Shown piece by piece: positions 8,089 through 18,437 of a stretch of DNA of 64,000 nt (its first letter is position 1; the number at the start of each line of letters is the position of its first letter). Position numbers and translations under genes: made by a program. This DNA is from Cyanobacterium sp. Dongsha4. Lineage in GTDB: Bacteria > Cyanobacteriota > Cyanobacteriia > Cyanobacteriales > Cyanobacteriaceae. The notes beneath the pieces were generated by a model. It saw only the letters and a list, made by a program, of their open reading frames with translations, ran no database searches and was not told the DNA's origin. The stretch covers positions 3,671,326-3,735,325 of the forward strand of contig NZ_CP084098.1 of NCBI RefSeq assembly GCF_036345015.1. The letters are read 5' to 3'.

Positions 8089-9909
8089 TTATTTTTTCTG
8101 AGCAAAATAAGCAGTTAAAACTTTCTGCACAATGGGGCCTGCTGTTGAACCGCCCCCGCCTCCTGAATGCTCAACAAAAGCAACCACAACTATTTCAGGG
8201 TTATCATAAGGTGCAAATGCCCCAAACCAAGCATGAGATTTTCCCGGAGGTGCTTCGGCTGTACCACTTTTTCCAGCTACTGCCACCCCATCTACTGCCG
8301 CTTTACCCCCTGTACCACTCGTAACAACGGCTCTTAAACCTTCTCTGACTGTTTTTAAGGTTTCAGGTTTTAAATCTAGGGATTTGCGTCTTTCAAGGTA
8401 AGAAGGATCTCGATGCAGATGAGGTACTACAACATTGCCCCCATTAGCAGGAACAGCAAACATAACCGCCACTTGTAAGGGTGTTGCGAGGGTAAAACCT
8501 TGCCCAATAGACATATTAACGGTGTCGCCTACAGTCCACTCCCAATTAAATCTTTCCTTTTTCCATTCGTTATCTGCAATCAAACCGGGGGTATCTTCTT
8601 CTAATTCAATACCTGTTTTACTGCCAAAGCCGTATTTTCTTGCCCACTCAATTAGGGTTTCCCCTCCCACTCCGTTACCAATTTGTCCGAAAAAAGTATT
8701 ACTACTCCAAGCCATTGCTCGAACAAAACCCATGGGGCCAAATCCTGCTCGATTCCATTCCCCAAAAGCTGTGCCGCCAACTCTTAAATAAGCATAGGTA
8801 GGAAGAATTGTACTGGGTTTATATTTGCCTGATTCTAATCCCGCAGTGGCAGTTACAATTTTAAAAGTAGAAGCTGGGGGAAATCCTCGTAAACTACGAT
8901 TAATAAAAGGATTACCTTTTCCTTGTACTTCTTTCCATAATTGAGGAGTAATTTTTCCAGAGAAAATATTGGGGTCAAAACCGGGATAGCTAACCATAGC
9001 TAAAACACCGCCATCACGGGGATCAAGGGCAACAACTGCACCTTTGCGATCGCCTAATGCTTGTTCTGCCACTTTTTGTAAATCTAAATCAAGAGTTAAA
9101 GTAACATCATTTCCTGCTTTTGCTTCTTTTATCCCCAATTTACCTAAAACTTTTCCTGTTCCATCTCTTTCTAAAAGTATTCCTCCCCATTCTCCCCTTA
9201 AATCAGACTCAAAGGCTGACTCTGCTCCCATTTTACCGATGACATCTCCTAAACGATAACCCTGCTGTTTTCTCTCGGCTAGTTCTTCTGCATTAATTTC
9301 TCTGGTATATCCTAATACATGAGAACCATTTTTTCCATGAGGATAATATCTGATGGTATCGGTATCTACTTCTACTTCTGAGAGTAAATTACGGTTTTCT
9401 TCAATAGCTGTAATTTGTTGAGGAGTGAGATTACGGGCGATACGAACCAAGGTGGGAGAGTCGTAGTTTTCTTGTTCGAGGGTTTTTTGCAACTCTGTTT
9501 CAGAAATATTGAGGATTTGTGCTAATACAGAGCGAATTTCCGCCCAATTTTCTTGTTTTTGCACAATAGGCCATAAATAAGCAGAGTGGGATAAACGGGT
9601 TGCCCCTAATATTCTGCCTTTACGGTCATATAAATTACCTCTGACGGGAGGTTTAGGAATGATTTTAGTACGATTGTTTTCCGCTTTTTCTTGATATGTA
9701 TTCCCTTCTACTAATTGTAAATATGCTAACCGAGATGCGATCGCGCCAAAAAAGAAAAGGCTAATAAGCAACATGATAAATATGGGTTGATCCTTTTGCC
9801 CTACATTCAACCAAATTTTTTGCCGTTGATTACGAGTATCAGAGAAAGTAACTTTGCGACTTTTCAAGGAAGATTTTTTCGATTTTTTGATAATTTGGGT
9901 TAATTGCAT
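8089..9909 (-). CDS. mrdA: penicillin-binding protein 2 (elongasome transpeptidase)
   Basis: A class B PBP that cross-links peptidoglycan during cell elongation. A basic cytoplasmic N-terminus is followed by one membrane anchor (about 42-65), the dimerisation domain with PPVRGNLYDRKGRIL, and the transpeptidase domain. All three active-site motifs are present: STFK at 347-350, SSN at 402-404 and KSGT at 547-550. At 606 residues it has the normal length. It ends about 100 bp from the convergent ABC ATPase. In other bacteria the partner RodA is often next door; it is not here. Confidence 0.93.
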   Translation of the reverse strand: MQLTQIIKKSKKSSLKSRKVTFSDTRNQRQKIWLNVGQKDQPIFIMLLISLFFFGAIASRLAYLQLVEGNTYQEKAENNRTKIIPKPPVRGNLYDRKGRILGATRLSHSAYLWPIVQKQENWAEIRSVLAQILNISETELQKTLEQENYDSPTLVRIARNLTPQQITAIEENRNLLSEVEVDTDTIRYYPHGKNGSHVLGYTREINAEELAERKQQGYRLGDVIGKMGAESAFESDLRGEWGGILLERDGTGKVLGKLGIKEAKAGNDVTLTLDLDLQKVAEQALGDRKGAVVALDPRDGGVLAMVSYPGFDPNIFSGKITPQLWKEVQGKGNPFINRSLRGFPPASTFKIVTATAGLESGKYKPSTILPTYAYLRVGGTAFGEWNRAGFGPMGFVRAMAWSSNTFFGQIGNGVGGETLIEWARKYGFGSKTGIELEEDTPGLIADNEWKKERFNWEWTVGDTVNMSIGQGFTLATPLQVAVMFAVPANGGNVVVPHLHRDPSYLERRKSLDLKPETLKTVREGLRAVVTSGTGGKAAVDGVAVAGKSGTAEAPPGKSHAWFGAFAPYDNPEIVVVAFVEHSGGGGGSTAGPIVQKVLTAYFAQKK

Positions 9910-10122
9910 ATTATTTGAAATGGGGAAAAGTATTTAAAAGTTGCTGAAAAATTGGTGTCGTTGCGTTCTAGTTTATTCGGCGTTGGTGAATTAAGCTATG
10001 ATTTTCAGTTTAGATCGGGAATGGGGAATAGACAATGATAATAGTATTTTGATTGTTAGATATTTGTAGCAATTTAACAATATTTCATGTCATCATTAAG
10101 CCACCCCGTTTATTCTTCATTT

Positions 10123-10848
10123 TCAGTTTTCTTCGTCTTCCCATAAGCAAGAATTTTGTCGGATACTTCGATAATCTCCATTACCGATAATAAGATGATC
10201 CAAAATGGGAATACCAATTATATTTGCCGATTCCAATAATCGCTTAGTTAAGTTCAAATCCTCGATGGAAGGCTCTAAATTTCCCGAAGGATGATTATGA
10301 GCGATAATCATATTGGTGGCAGACTGTCGAATTGCTTCCCTGAATAGCTCACGAGGGTGAATTAAAGTTTCTGTTGCAATACCAATAGTAATAACCTGAG
10401 TGCTAATTAAACTATTTTTTGTGTCTAATAATAACACAGCAAAACGCTCTTGAGATTGCCACATTAATTCATGACTAAAAGCCGCCGCCGCCGCATTTGG
10501 ACTGTCGATAATAGCCCTAGCACAGGGGCGAAATTGAAATGCTCTTTTTCCTAATTCTACACCAGCAAGAATAGTTGTGGCTTTAGCAGGACCTATACCC
10601 TGAATCTCCATTAATTCTGTGGGAGAAATAGTACGTAACACATCCAAAGGATCTTGTTTATTTTGGCTAAGTTGATTCAAAATATATTGAGCCAATCCTA
10701 CCGCCGATAATTTGCCCTTTCCCTGCCCTGTGCCTAATAAAATAGCGATTAACTCCGCCGAGCTTAAATTCCTTGCTCCTAATTCTAATAATCGTTCTCT
10801 AGGGCGTTCACTTAGAGGTAAATCTGCGATTCTCAGATTATAAACCAT
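10123..10848 (-). CDS. radC: RadC-family JAB-domain protein
   Basis: 241 residues. The N-terminal helix-hairpin-helix region contains [10 protein letters not shown] (about 81-90), and the C-terminal JAB/MPN domain carries the metal site HNHPSG (184-189) with a downstream Asp (EDLNL). The family was named for a presumed role in DNA repair, but this was not confirmed in E. coli; its function remains uncertain and many copies sit on mobile elements. Here it lies among housekeeping genes as an apparent single-gene unit and has full length, so it is the ordinary chromosomal type. Confidence 0.9.
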   Translation of the reverse strand: MVYNLRIADLPLSERPRERLLELGARNLSSAELIAILLGTGQGKGKLSAVGLAQYILNQLSQNKQDPLDVLRTISPTELMEIQGIGPAKATTILAGVELGKRAFQFRPCARAIIDSPNAAAAAFSHELMWQSQERFAVLLLDTKNSLISTQVITIGIATETLIHPRELFREAIRQSATNMIIAHNHPSGNLEPSIEDLNLTKRLLESANIIGIPILDHLIIGNGDYRSIRQNSCLWEDEEN

Positions 10849-10969
10849 GTTATTGTTACAAAATGAAATCTTGATCTTTATTGTAACCTCGTTTGTCGAT
10901 TTAAGATCTGGTTTCAGAGTTTTTAATTATTCACTATTCACCTCAACACCTTTGCCCTTTAATGACTTG

Positions 10970-12199
10970 TTAATTGCCACTGAATGCCTCTAAAGCTGAC
11001 TTAAGTGCGATCGCAGTGTGAGTCCAATGAGTTCCGCCCTGACAAAAAACAATATAAGGTTCACGTAAAGGACCATCAGCAGAAAATTCAGAAGTACTAC
11101 CATCTATAAAAGTACCTCCTGCCATAACCAAATTTGTATCATATCCTGGCATAGGTGCAGGTACAGGGTCTAAATATGAACCGATGGGGGAATTTTTTTG
11201 AATAGCACGGCAAAAAGCCACTAATTTATCAGGGCTACCGAGTTTAACTGCTTGAATAATATCTCGACGGGGAGTAAAAGGTAAAGGATTTACTTCATAG
11301 CCTAATTCAGAGAAAACATAGGCAATAAGGTGACTACTTTTCACTGCTTCGGCTACCATCTGAGGTGCGAGAAAAAACCCTTGAAATAAAAGGCGATTTT
11401 GCTCAAATGTTGCTCCTCCACTGCTACCAATACCGGGGGCTGTTAAACGACAACAGGCTTTTTCTACTAAGTCTTCTTTTCCTGCTACATATCCTCCTGC
11501 TGTAACGATTGTACCACCTGGATTTTTAATTAATGACCCTGCCATCAAATCAACTCCTACGGCGGTGGGTTCACTTTTTTCGATAAATTCTCCATAGCAA
11601 TTATCTACAAAGCAGACAGTATCGGGATTTTGTTTTTTTACTAACTCCACAATTCTGGCAATATCGGCAATAGAAAGACTTTGTCGCCAAGAATAACCAC
11701 AAGAGCGTTGAATTAAGACTAACTTGGTTTCTGGTTTGACGGCGGTGGCTAAACTTTCCCAATCAATGCCTCCCTCATCGCTTAAGGCTAATTCTCGATA
11801 TTTTACCCCCCATTCTTGTAGTGTACCTTGTCCCTCGCCCCGTACTCCAATAACCTCCTCTAAGGTATCGTAAGGATGTCCTGCTACTGCTAACATTTCG
11901 TCATTAGAACGTAATACCCCATAGAGACAAGATGCGATCGCATGAGTTCCCGAAACAATTTGTACTCTAACGGCGGCTTTTTCAGCTTCAAAAACTTGAG
12001 CAAAAATTTGGTCTAATACATCTCTACCTAAATCATCGTGACCATAACCGGTTACACTGGAAAAATGATGTACTCCCACTCGGTGATCTCGAAATGCTGT
12101 TAATATTTTGTTTAAATGATGTTTTACCTGTTGATCAATTTCTGCAAAGGTAGGTAATAGTTTTTCTTGGGCTGAATCAATCAATAAATCAATATTCAT
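10970..12199 (-). CDS. PLP-dependent lyase, methionine gamma-lyase/aluminium-resistance family
   Basis: 409 residues of a cysteine/methionine-metabolism type PLP protein of the family annotated as aluminium-resistance or methionine gamma-lyase-like (PF06838). Recognisable parts are the N-terminal GVGVHHFSSVTGYGHDD-like segment (shortened: HHFSSVTGYGHDD), the cofactor region VCFVDNCYGEF and the Schiff-base lysine in SLIKNPGG. The family is common in cyanobacteria and Firmicutes; its physiological substrate is not settled. It is transcribed away from nadA from a shared gap of about 130 bp. Confidence 0.85.
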   Translation of the reverse strand: MNIDLLIDSAQEKLLPTFAEIDQQVKHHLNKILTAFRDHRVGVHHFSSVTGYGHDDLGRDVLDQIFAQVFEAEKAAVRVQIVSGTHAIASCLYGVLRSNDEMLAVAGHPYDTLEEVIGVRGEGQGTLQEWGVKYRELALSDEGGIDWESLATAVKPETKLVLIQRSCGYSWRQSLSIADIARIVELVKKQNPDTVCFVDNCYGEFIEKSEPTAVGVDLMAGSLIKNPGGTIVTAGGYVAGKEDLVEKACCRLTAPGIGSSGGATFEQNRLLFQGFFLAPQMVAEAVKSSHLIAYVFSELGYEVNPLPFTPRRDIIQAVKLGSPDKLVAFCRAIQKNSPIGSYLDPVPAPMPGYDTNLVMAGGTFIDGSTSEFSADGPLREPYIVFCQGGTHWTHTAIALKSALEAFSGN

Positions 12200-12270
12200 A
12201 CTGGATGTAAATGTTGTTTAATATTTGTCGTAGAATTCACGAATGGAAGCGTACCGCACCGATTGCACCT

Positions 12271-12276
12271 TATAAT
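12271..12276 (+). promoter_or_regulatory. candidate -10 element of nadA
   Basis: TATAAT lies 52 bases before the nadA start. I see no good -35 hexamer 16-18 bases upstream, so the promoter may need an activator or the match may be chance. Confidence 0.3.
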
Positions 12277-12327
12277 GAAGATAACTAAATATCTATAATT
12301 TATCAATTTAAGGGATAGGGATTCATC

Positions 12328-13284
12328 GTGTTTACAGCTACCACTTTACCGAACTCAAACTTGCCTCAAGACTTGTTTGGTGCGATCGCATCTTTGAAAA
12401 AAGAATTAAACGCCGTTATCCTTGCTCACTATTACCAAGAAGGAGATATTCAAGATATAGCGGACTACATAGGAGACTCTTTGGGGCTATCTCAACAAGC
12501 CGCCTCAACTTCTGCTGATGTTATTTTATTTGCAGGAGTCCACTTCATGGCAGAGACGGCAAAAATTCTTAACCCCGATAAATTAGTACTTTTACCAGAC
12601 TTAGAAGCCGGTTGTTCTTTAGCTGACAGTTGCCCCCCCGATAAATTTGCTCAATTCAAAGCACAACATCCAGACCATATCGTTATATCTTATATAAACT
12701 GTACCGCCGAAATTAAAGCCTTAAGTGATATTATTTGCACCAGTTCCAATGCCGTTAAAATTGTACAACAAATCCCCCCAGAACAACCAATAATCTTTGC
12801 ACCCGATCGCAATTTGGGTCGTTATGTGATGGAACAAACAGGGAGAGAAATGGTATTGTGGGATGGTAGTTGTATTGTTCATGAAACCTTTTCCGAGAAA
12901 AAAATTGTTCAACTAAAAATAGAACATCCCCAAGCAGAAATTCTTGCTCACCCTGAATGTGAAACTCCTGTTTTACGCCATGCAGACTATATAGGTTCAA
13001 CAACGGCATTATTAAAATATGCCATGGAAAGTAATTCCTCCGAATTCATTATAGCCACCGAACCCGGAATTATTCATCAAATGCAAAAAGATGCACCCCA
13101 TAAATCTTTTATTCCCGCCCCTCCAGAAAATAACTGTAATTGCAACGAATGCCCTTACATGAGATTAAATACCTTAGAAAAAGTTTATTTAGCTCTAAAA
13201 AATCGTACTCCTAGTATTGAAATTCCCCCTAGCATTCAGCAAAAAGCCTTACAACCTATTCAGAGAATGTTGGCTATGTCTTAA
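12328..13284 (+). CDS. nadA: quinolinate synthase
   Basis: NadA condenses iminoaspartate with dihydroxyacetone phosphate to quinolinate in de novo NAD synthesis, using a [4Fe-4S] cluster. Family landmarks are [20 protein letters not shown] at the N-terminus, the cluster cysteines in [10 protein letters not shown] (Cys96 region), WDGSCIVHE (Cys182) and NECPYM (Cys275), and the HPEC motif (208-211). The length of 318 fits. A 3' truncated copy of the same gene lies 1.2 kb downstream. Divergent from the PLP lyase. Confidence 0.96.
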   Translation: MFTATTLPNSNLPQDLFGAIASLKKELNAVILAHYYQEGDIQDIADYIGDSLGLSQQAASTSADVILFAGVHFMAETAKILNPDKLVLLPDLEAGCSLADSCPPDKFAQFKAQHPDHIVISYINCTAEIKALSDIICTSSNAVKIVQQIPPEQPIIFAPDRNLGRYVMEQTGREMVLWDGSCIVHETFSEKKIVQLKIEHPQAEILAHPECETPVLRHADYIGSTTALLKYAMESNSSEFIIATEPGIIHQMQKDAPHKSFIPAPPENNCNCNECPYMRLNTLEKVYLALKNRTPSIEIPPSIQQKALQPIQRMLAMS

Positions 13285-13535
13285 TATTAAGTACTAAAGC
13301 AAAATAGATTGTATATTTTAAAATTAATGAAAATAACCCATAATCTTTGTTGCCTCTTGTATTTCATGAAGTAAATACATAATTAATTTTGCCTACCTAC
13401 TTAAGAGTGCGATCGAGCTTCTATATGAATGTTGAATTGCAACTCGTAGTATAGAGGCGAAGAAATACATTTTATGTAGTTACGTATTTATACTGGGAAT
13501 AAAAATTCGATTCTCTTTTCCCTAATTACTGCAAG

Positions 13536-14429
13536 ATGTCTATTGTTAAATTTGTTATAATCCAAGGAAATTTTTGGTTTACTTATAAAATAATGATATA
13601 TTCAGAAATACTAAAACAAAAATTATTAATCACTTTTTTAGGTGAAAAACTATTAAAAATAAGAAATTTTTACGAATTGTGGGAATGTTCTTGGAAAAAC
13701 CCAGAAAATTTACCAACATTAGTTAATGATCAAATATCATCCAAAATTCTTACTAAACTTTGTGAAAAAGATAAAGTTTTTATCGATGTAGGTGCTCATA
13801 TTGGTTCAATTATTTCCGCAGTTAAATCTTACAATTCTCAAATAGAAATAATAGGCATTGAAGCAATTCCCGAAAAAGTAATAAAATTAAGAAAAGCATT
13901 TCCCTCTGTGGAAATTTATGAATGTGCAGTAGGAGATCGTGAGGGAGAAGTTTGTTTTTATATTAATACCCTAAAATCTGGTTATAGTTCTTTAGGAAGA
14001 AAAAAAGATCCCAGAAATCAAGAAGAAATAAAAGAAATAAAAGTTCAGTTAAAAACTTTAGATAATTTAATTCCTTCAGATAAAAAAGTTGGAGTCATAA
14101 AAATAGATACTGAAGGAGCTGAATTGGGGGTGTTGAGGGGGGCGGTAAACTTAATATCAAGGAATAAACCTTTGATCATGTTTGAAAGTGGTCCCAATAA
14201 AAATGACCTTGGCTACACAAAAGAAGATATGTGGCTATTTTTTGAGAATATTAACTATCAGTTAATCATTCCTAATCGATTAGCTCATAATGGAGATTCT
14301 CTAACTTTAGAAGGATTTATTGAATCCCATTTATATCCTAGAAGAACTACTAACTATTTTGCCATACCCAGTGAAAAACGTGAGTTAGTTAAGAAATTAG
14401 CAAGAAATATTATGAATGTAAAAATTTAG
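13536..14429 (+). CDS. FkbM-family SAM-dependent methyltransferase
   Basis: 297 residues. The SAM-binding glycine loop is FIDVGAHIGS (about 82-91), with an acidic residue in IIGIEAIPE ending strand two, then VGDREGEV and KTLDNLI...VIKIDTEGAELGVLRG, which is the characteristic FkbM core. Such enzymes methylate sugars or polyketide/cell-surface components; the substrate is unknown. Start at ATG 13536; an internal ATG at 13593 is possible. The gene is AT-rich and sits between intact nadA and a nadA fragment, so it was probably acquired or moved there with the duplication (see findings). Confidence 0.85.
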   Translation: MSIVKFVIIQGNFWFTYKIMIYSEILKQKLLITFLGEKLLKIRNFYELWECSWKNPENLPTLVNDQISSKILTKLCEKDKVFIDVGAHIGSIISAVKSYNSQIEIIGIEAIPEKVIKLRKAFPSVEIYECAVGDREGEVCFYINTLKSGYSSLGRKKDPRNQEEIKEIKVQLKTLDNLIPSDKKVGVIKIDTEGAELGVLRGAVNLISRNKPLIMFESGPNKNDLGYTKEDMWLFFENINYQLIIPNRLAHNGDSLTLEGFIESHLYPRRTTNYFAIPSEKRELVKKLARNIMNVKI

Positions 14430-14498
14430 TCACCTCAGTTCGATATGAAATTTTATCGTTTTGTTAAGTCAAACATCCTATAAAAATGGATTTACCCC

Positions 14499-14893
14499 CA
14501 AGACTTGTTTGGTGCGACGCATCTTTGAAAAAAGAATTAAACGCCGTTATCCTTGCTCACCCTGAATGTGAAACTCCTGTTTTACGCCATGCAGACTATA
14601 TAGGTTCAACAACGGCATTATTAAAATATGCCATGGAAAGTAATTCCTCCGAATTTATTATAGCCACCGAACCCGGAATTATTCATCAAATGCAAAAAGA
14701 TGCACCCCATAAATCTTTTATTCCCGCCCCTCCAGAAAATAACTGTAATTGCAACGAATGCCCTTACATGAGATTAAATACCTTAGAAAAAGTTTATTTA
14801 GCTCTAAAAAATCGTACTCCTAGTATTGAAATTCCCCCTAGCATTCAGCAAAAAGCCTTACAACCTATTCAGAAAATGTTGGAAATGTCATAA
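14499..14893 (+). pseudogene. nadA: truncated duplicate of nadA
   Basis: This block is nearly identical to parts of the upstream nadA. It holds the bases encoding residues about 15-34 and then jumps to residue 209, continuing to the stop. The jump removes 522 bp (174 codons, in frame) between two copies of the 9-mer CTTGCTCAC found at 12421-12429 and 12943-12951 in the intact gene. In addition one T is lost inside the GCGATCGC site near the start, shifting the frame. A frame from ATG 14486 stays open (135 codons), but it lacks two of the three cluster cysteines and the substrate site, so it cannot be a working NadA. Only about five base differences from the parent, four in the last 20 bases, show a recent origin or ongoing gene conversion. 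Confidence 0.9.
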
Positions 14894-15051
14894 AAGAGAA
14901 TGTTATTTGAATTAGTAATTAACAATGAAGAAAAGGGCAAAAGGCAAGAGACAGTAGGCAAAGGCAATTAATAAAAGAATATACTCCTTGTCATTCTTTA
15001 CAAAACTTAATAGAATGGAAGTCATATCACTAAGTATAAATTCTTATTGTC

Positions 15052-16629
15052 ATGTTTAGTGCAGAATTTCCTTGGCTAACAGCCATCATTGCCTTACCTC
15101 TTATTGGTGCTTTTGCAATTCCCTTCATTCCCGATAAGTATGGAAAAAATATTAGAAATTATAGTTTGACTATTGCCTTAACAAATTTTTGTTTAATCAT
15201 TTACGGTTTTTGGCAAAATTATTCTATCTACGACACAAATTTTCAACTACAAGAATCCTATAGTTGGTTTCCGCAAATTGGTTTAACTTGGAGTTTAGGG
15301 GTTGATGGTTTATCCATGCCCCTAATTGTTTTATCTGGTTTAATCTCTACCCTTGCGATTCTGGCTTCTTGGCAAGTGGAAAAAAAATCGAAATTATATT
15401 TCTTCTTATTATTAGTTTTATATAGTGCGCAAATCGGTGTTTTTGCCGCTCAAGATTTATTATTATTCTTTATTATGTGGGAATTAGAGTTAGTTCCCGT
15501 TTATATTTTAATTTCTATATGGGGTGGGAAAAAACGTCTTTACGCCGCTACGAAATTCATTCTCTACACTGCCTTAGCTTCTATTTTTATCCTTGTGGCT
15601 GGTTTAGGAATGGCATTTTATGGAGATAATTTCACTCTCAATATGGCGGAATTGGGTATGAAAAATTATCCCATTACCTTAGAAGTATTAGCTTATGTGG
15701 GCTTTTTAATCGCCTTTGGTGTGAAGTTACCTATTTTTCCTTTTCATACATGGCTACCCGATGCGCATAGCGAAGCATCTGCTCCTGTTTCGATGATTTT
15801 GGCAGGGGTATTATTAAAAATGGGTGGTTATGGTTTAATTCGTTTCAATTTAGAAATGTTACCCGATGCCCATATCAAATTCGCTCCTTTATTAGTGATT
15901 TTAGGGGTAATTAACATTGTTTATGGTGCTTTTACCGCTTTTGCTCAAACTAATTTAAAACGTCGTCTTGCTTCTTCTTCTATCTCTCACATGGGTTTTG
16001 TGTTAGTAGGAATTGCCGCTTTTACCGATTTAGGCATGAATGGGGCGATGTTGCAAATGTTATCTCATGGTTTGATTGCGGCGGCGTTATTTTTCCTCTC
16101 TGGGGTGACTTATGAGCGCACTCACACTTTAATGATGGATGAAATGGGCGGTATGGCAAAATCCATGCCTAAGACTTTTGCTTTATTCACGGCCGCTTCT
16201 ATGGCTTCTTTAGCTTTGCCCGGGATGAGTGGTTTTGTTAGTGAATTGAGTGTGTTTTTGGGTTTTGCCCAAAGTGATGCTTATAGCTCAATATTTAAAG
16301 TTGTGGTAACGATATTAGCAGGGGTTGGTTTAATTTTAACTCCTATTTATCTACTGTCCATGTTAAGGGTTGTTTTCTACGGCAAAAATGATACTGGTTT
16401 AAAGTTAGATGGTTTTCAACTTGATGCTAAACCCCGTGAAATTTTTATTACCGTTTGTTTAATTGTACCCATAATTGCGATCGGACTTTATCCTAAATTA
16501 GCAACAGAAAGTTATGATTTAAAAACCGTACAAGTAGCGAGTAAAACTAGAGCTTCTTTAGAGGTAATTGTCAATCATTCTGTTGAGAATATTCCTGCTA
16601 ATTTTACCATTGCAGAGATTAATAATTAA
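15052..16629 (+). CDS. ndhD: NAD(P)H-quinone oxidoreductase subunit NdhD
   Basis: A 525-residue antiporter-like proton-channel subunit of cyanobacterial NDH-1, with about 14 membrane helices. Hallmarks are [18 protein letters not shown] with the conserved Glu in helix five, [21 protein letters not shown] with the key Lys and His, and [12 protein letters not shown]. The sequence and length fit the NdhD1-type used in respiration and cyclic electron flow rather than the CO2-uptake NdhD3/D4 types, but that assignment needs a tree. No ndhF adjoins; the gene stands alone with an AT-rich leader. Confidence 0.95.
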   Translation: MFSAEFPWLTAIIALPLIGAFAIPFIPDKYGKNIRNYSLTIALTNFCLIIYGFWQNYSIYDTNFQLQESYSWFPQIGLTWSLGVDGLSMPLIVLSGLISTLAILASWQVEKKSKLYFFLLLVLYSAQIGVFAAQDLLLFFIMWELELVPVYILISIWGGKKRLYAATKFILYTALASIFILVAGLGMAFYGDNFTLNMAELGMKNYPITLEVLAYVGFLIAFGVKLPIFPFHTWLPDAHSEASAPVSMILAGVLLKMGGYGLIRFNLEMLPDAHIKFAPLLVILGVINIVYGAFTAFAQTNLKRRLASSSISHMGFVLVGIAAFTDLGMNGAMLQMLSHGLIAAALFFLSGVTYERTHTLMMDEMGGMAKSMPKTFALFTAASMASLALPGMSGFVSELSVFLGFAQSDAYSSIFKVVVTILAGVGLILTPIYLLSMLRVVFYGKNDTGLKLDGFQLDAKPREIFITVCLIVPIIAIGLYPKLATESYDLKTVQVASKTRASLEVIVNHSVENIPANFTIAEINN

Positions 16630-16755
16630 TTCAATAGACGATAATTTTTTAGTCTCTTAGTTTTCATAGGAATTAGGAATTTATGATTATTTTCTTGTAT
16701 ATACTGTCAAGGAGATATTTATTAGACAACTAAATAGTAAGTTGATTAAGTTAAT

Positions 16756-18237
16756 TTACTGGCGAAATTTTTTGATAATTTTAATAACTATTTCTTCTAT
16801 CCATAGAATTAGTTGATCTAGTTTTTCTAAAATTACTTCTAAAAAGTGTTTTTCATATTTAATTTCGATAACTTTTGCTTCAATTTCTACATTATTTTCT
16901 ATATCGAGATTTGTTTGATAATTTGAACTGTTTTGATTAATTAAGTTACTTGTTTTTCCTTGGCTTGTGGCTGGTATTTTATCAACATCACTATCACTAA
17001 TGTTAGTTAAAGATAGAAATTTGTCAGAATCTTTTTTGGCACTATCTTCTATTTTATTTTGTTGGTTTATCTCGAAAGATTCATGTTGATCAGGGATAAA
17101 TTGTAAGTTATTTTCTATATATAAACTGTCATTATCTCCATACAAATCTTCCCAAGATAACCAAGGTTGAGACATTTCTTCTCTGATTATAATTACATCT
17201 GATCCAGCTAGAATGTTTAAGTTGTCATTTTTGTTATCACTGCTAATCCTCGGATTTGATATTTGTTTATCTTTAGAAAAGAAATATTCGATCGCAGCTA
17301 AGATAATTAATTTTATCTGAAATGGATCATTGTTTCTACTTGAATTAATATTGATACTATTACTAATACTTGTTAATTGATTAATTATAAGATTAATAAT
17401 TTTGTTACTAATATCCTTAGCTTGAGGAATAATATTTATACTGGCTAAAGGAGCTTTTTTTTCTCCATTTAAAGATAGTAAGTTTGTGTCTTTTTTCCCC
17501 TTTAAAGATGATAAAGGTTTTTCTTGGTCATTAAGTGGAATTTGACTAACTTCAGCTTCAGTATTTCCATTTAAACTATTGTGAGCATTATTGTTTCCAA
17601 AAAAATAGTCTATTGCTGATTTAATAATATTAATTAGAGAAAGATTTTCTTGTTGATTCGTTATTTCTTCAGAAATATTATTTAATGTATTTTTATCCTC
17701 CTCATCTTGTTTTCTGACAATAACACTCTCAACTTGAGCAATGAATTTATCAATCCATATAATTAAAGTATTAGAATATTTTTTAAGCTCGTATTCTTGT
17801 ACAATAATCTTAATCAAAGAAACTATTTCTTCTTGTTTTTGAATGGGAATAATATCGTTTGATTTATTATTCCCCACAATAGCAACTATTTTTCTGTTGT
17901 TGATTTGACTGGCTAAACCTTGAAATTCATGAGTTAGTAATAGAGGAAAGTCTTTTTCTACAGTCATTTTTTCCGTCACGGTGACAATTAACTCATCACA
18001 ACGACTATAAGGTAAACTGGCGTTTGATTTTTTTTCTCCCGTAAAAACTTGGTTAATATTTGTTTTCCGCCACAACCAGACAAAAGGAAGTAAGATGTCT
18101 TGTAATCCCCCTTTTATGACATAACCCCATTCTCGAAATTTTGTATTAATTTGACTGTTAATCTTGATATAATTACGATTAACAAAGTTCAACAAACGGC
18201 TTTTATAGGGCTTAGGAGAAGTCGGGGGAAAAGACAT
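16756..18237 (-). CDS. large low-complexity protein with amphipathic helix repeats, unknown
   Basis: 493 residues, not recognised. The N-terminal 60 residues are basic and aromatic (KPYKSRLLNFVNRNY, WGYVIKGGLQDILLPFVWLW), suggesting membrane or surface association. The rest is rich in Asn, Ser, Asp, Ile and Lys and contains two similar helices, IIKSAIDYFFGNN and LIILAAIEYFFSKD, plus two others, LIIWIDKFIAQVE and LILWIEEIVIKII (the C-terminus). These look like repeated amphipathic segments joined by variable linkers. The base composition of the linkers is strongly AT-rich. It is flanked by unrelated genes; cyanobacterial lineage-restricted protein is my best description. Confidence 0.55.
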   Translation of the reverse strand: MSFPPTSPKPYKSRLLNFVNRNYIKINSQINTKFREWGYVIKGGLQDILLPFVWLWRKTNINQVFTGEKKSNASLPYSRCDELIVTVTEKMTVEKDFPLLLTHEFQGLASQINNRKIVAIVGNNKSNDIIPIQKQEEIVSLIKIIVQEYELKKYSNTLIIWIDKFIAQVESVIVRKQDEEDKNTLNNISEEITNQQENLSLINIIKSAIDYFFGNNNAHNSLNGNTEAEVSQIPLNDQEKPLSSLKGKKDTNLLSLNGEKKAPLASINIIPQAKDISNKIINLIINQLTSISNSININSSRNNDPFQIKLIILAAIEYFFSKDKQISNPRISSDNKNDNLNILAGSDVIIIREEMSQPWLSWEDLYGDNDSLYIENNLQFIPDQHESFEINQQNKIEDSAKKDSDKFLSLTNISDSDVDKIPATSQGKTSNLINQNSSNYQTNLDIENNVEIEAKVIEIKYEKHFLEVILEKLDQLILWIEEIVIKIIKKFRQ

Positions 18238-18437
18238 ATTTATATTTATTTGTCAAGAAAAATGTGAGTGAGATTTTCAATAGTTGAATGAAACTATCAA
18301 ATAATAATTATTGTTAATGCTCAATTGTTAATTGTCAATTTTTACCTTAATGTCTAATTAGTCAAAGTGATAGGAAAAAGGATAAGTGCTTCTACAATAA
18401 CTTAATGTGTTGAAAAATTTTTTATAAATATCTCATC

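Noticed and set aside
8019-8324. 101-codon plus-strand frame opposite the end of the PBP2 gene
   Set aside because: It overlaps the conserved PBP2 coding sequence antisense; shadow frame.
13285-14893. FkbM gene as an insertion sequence or transposon cargo
   Set aside because: No transposase, terminal inverted repeat or target-site duplication is seen; only the nadA partial copy marks the region.
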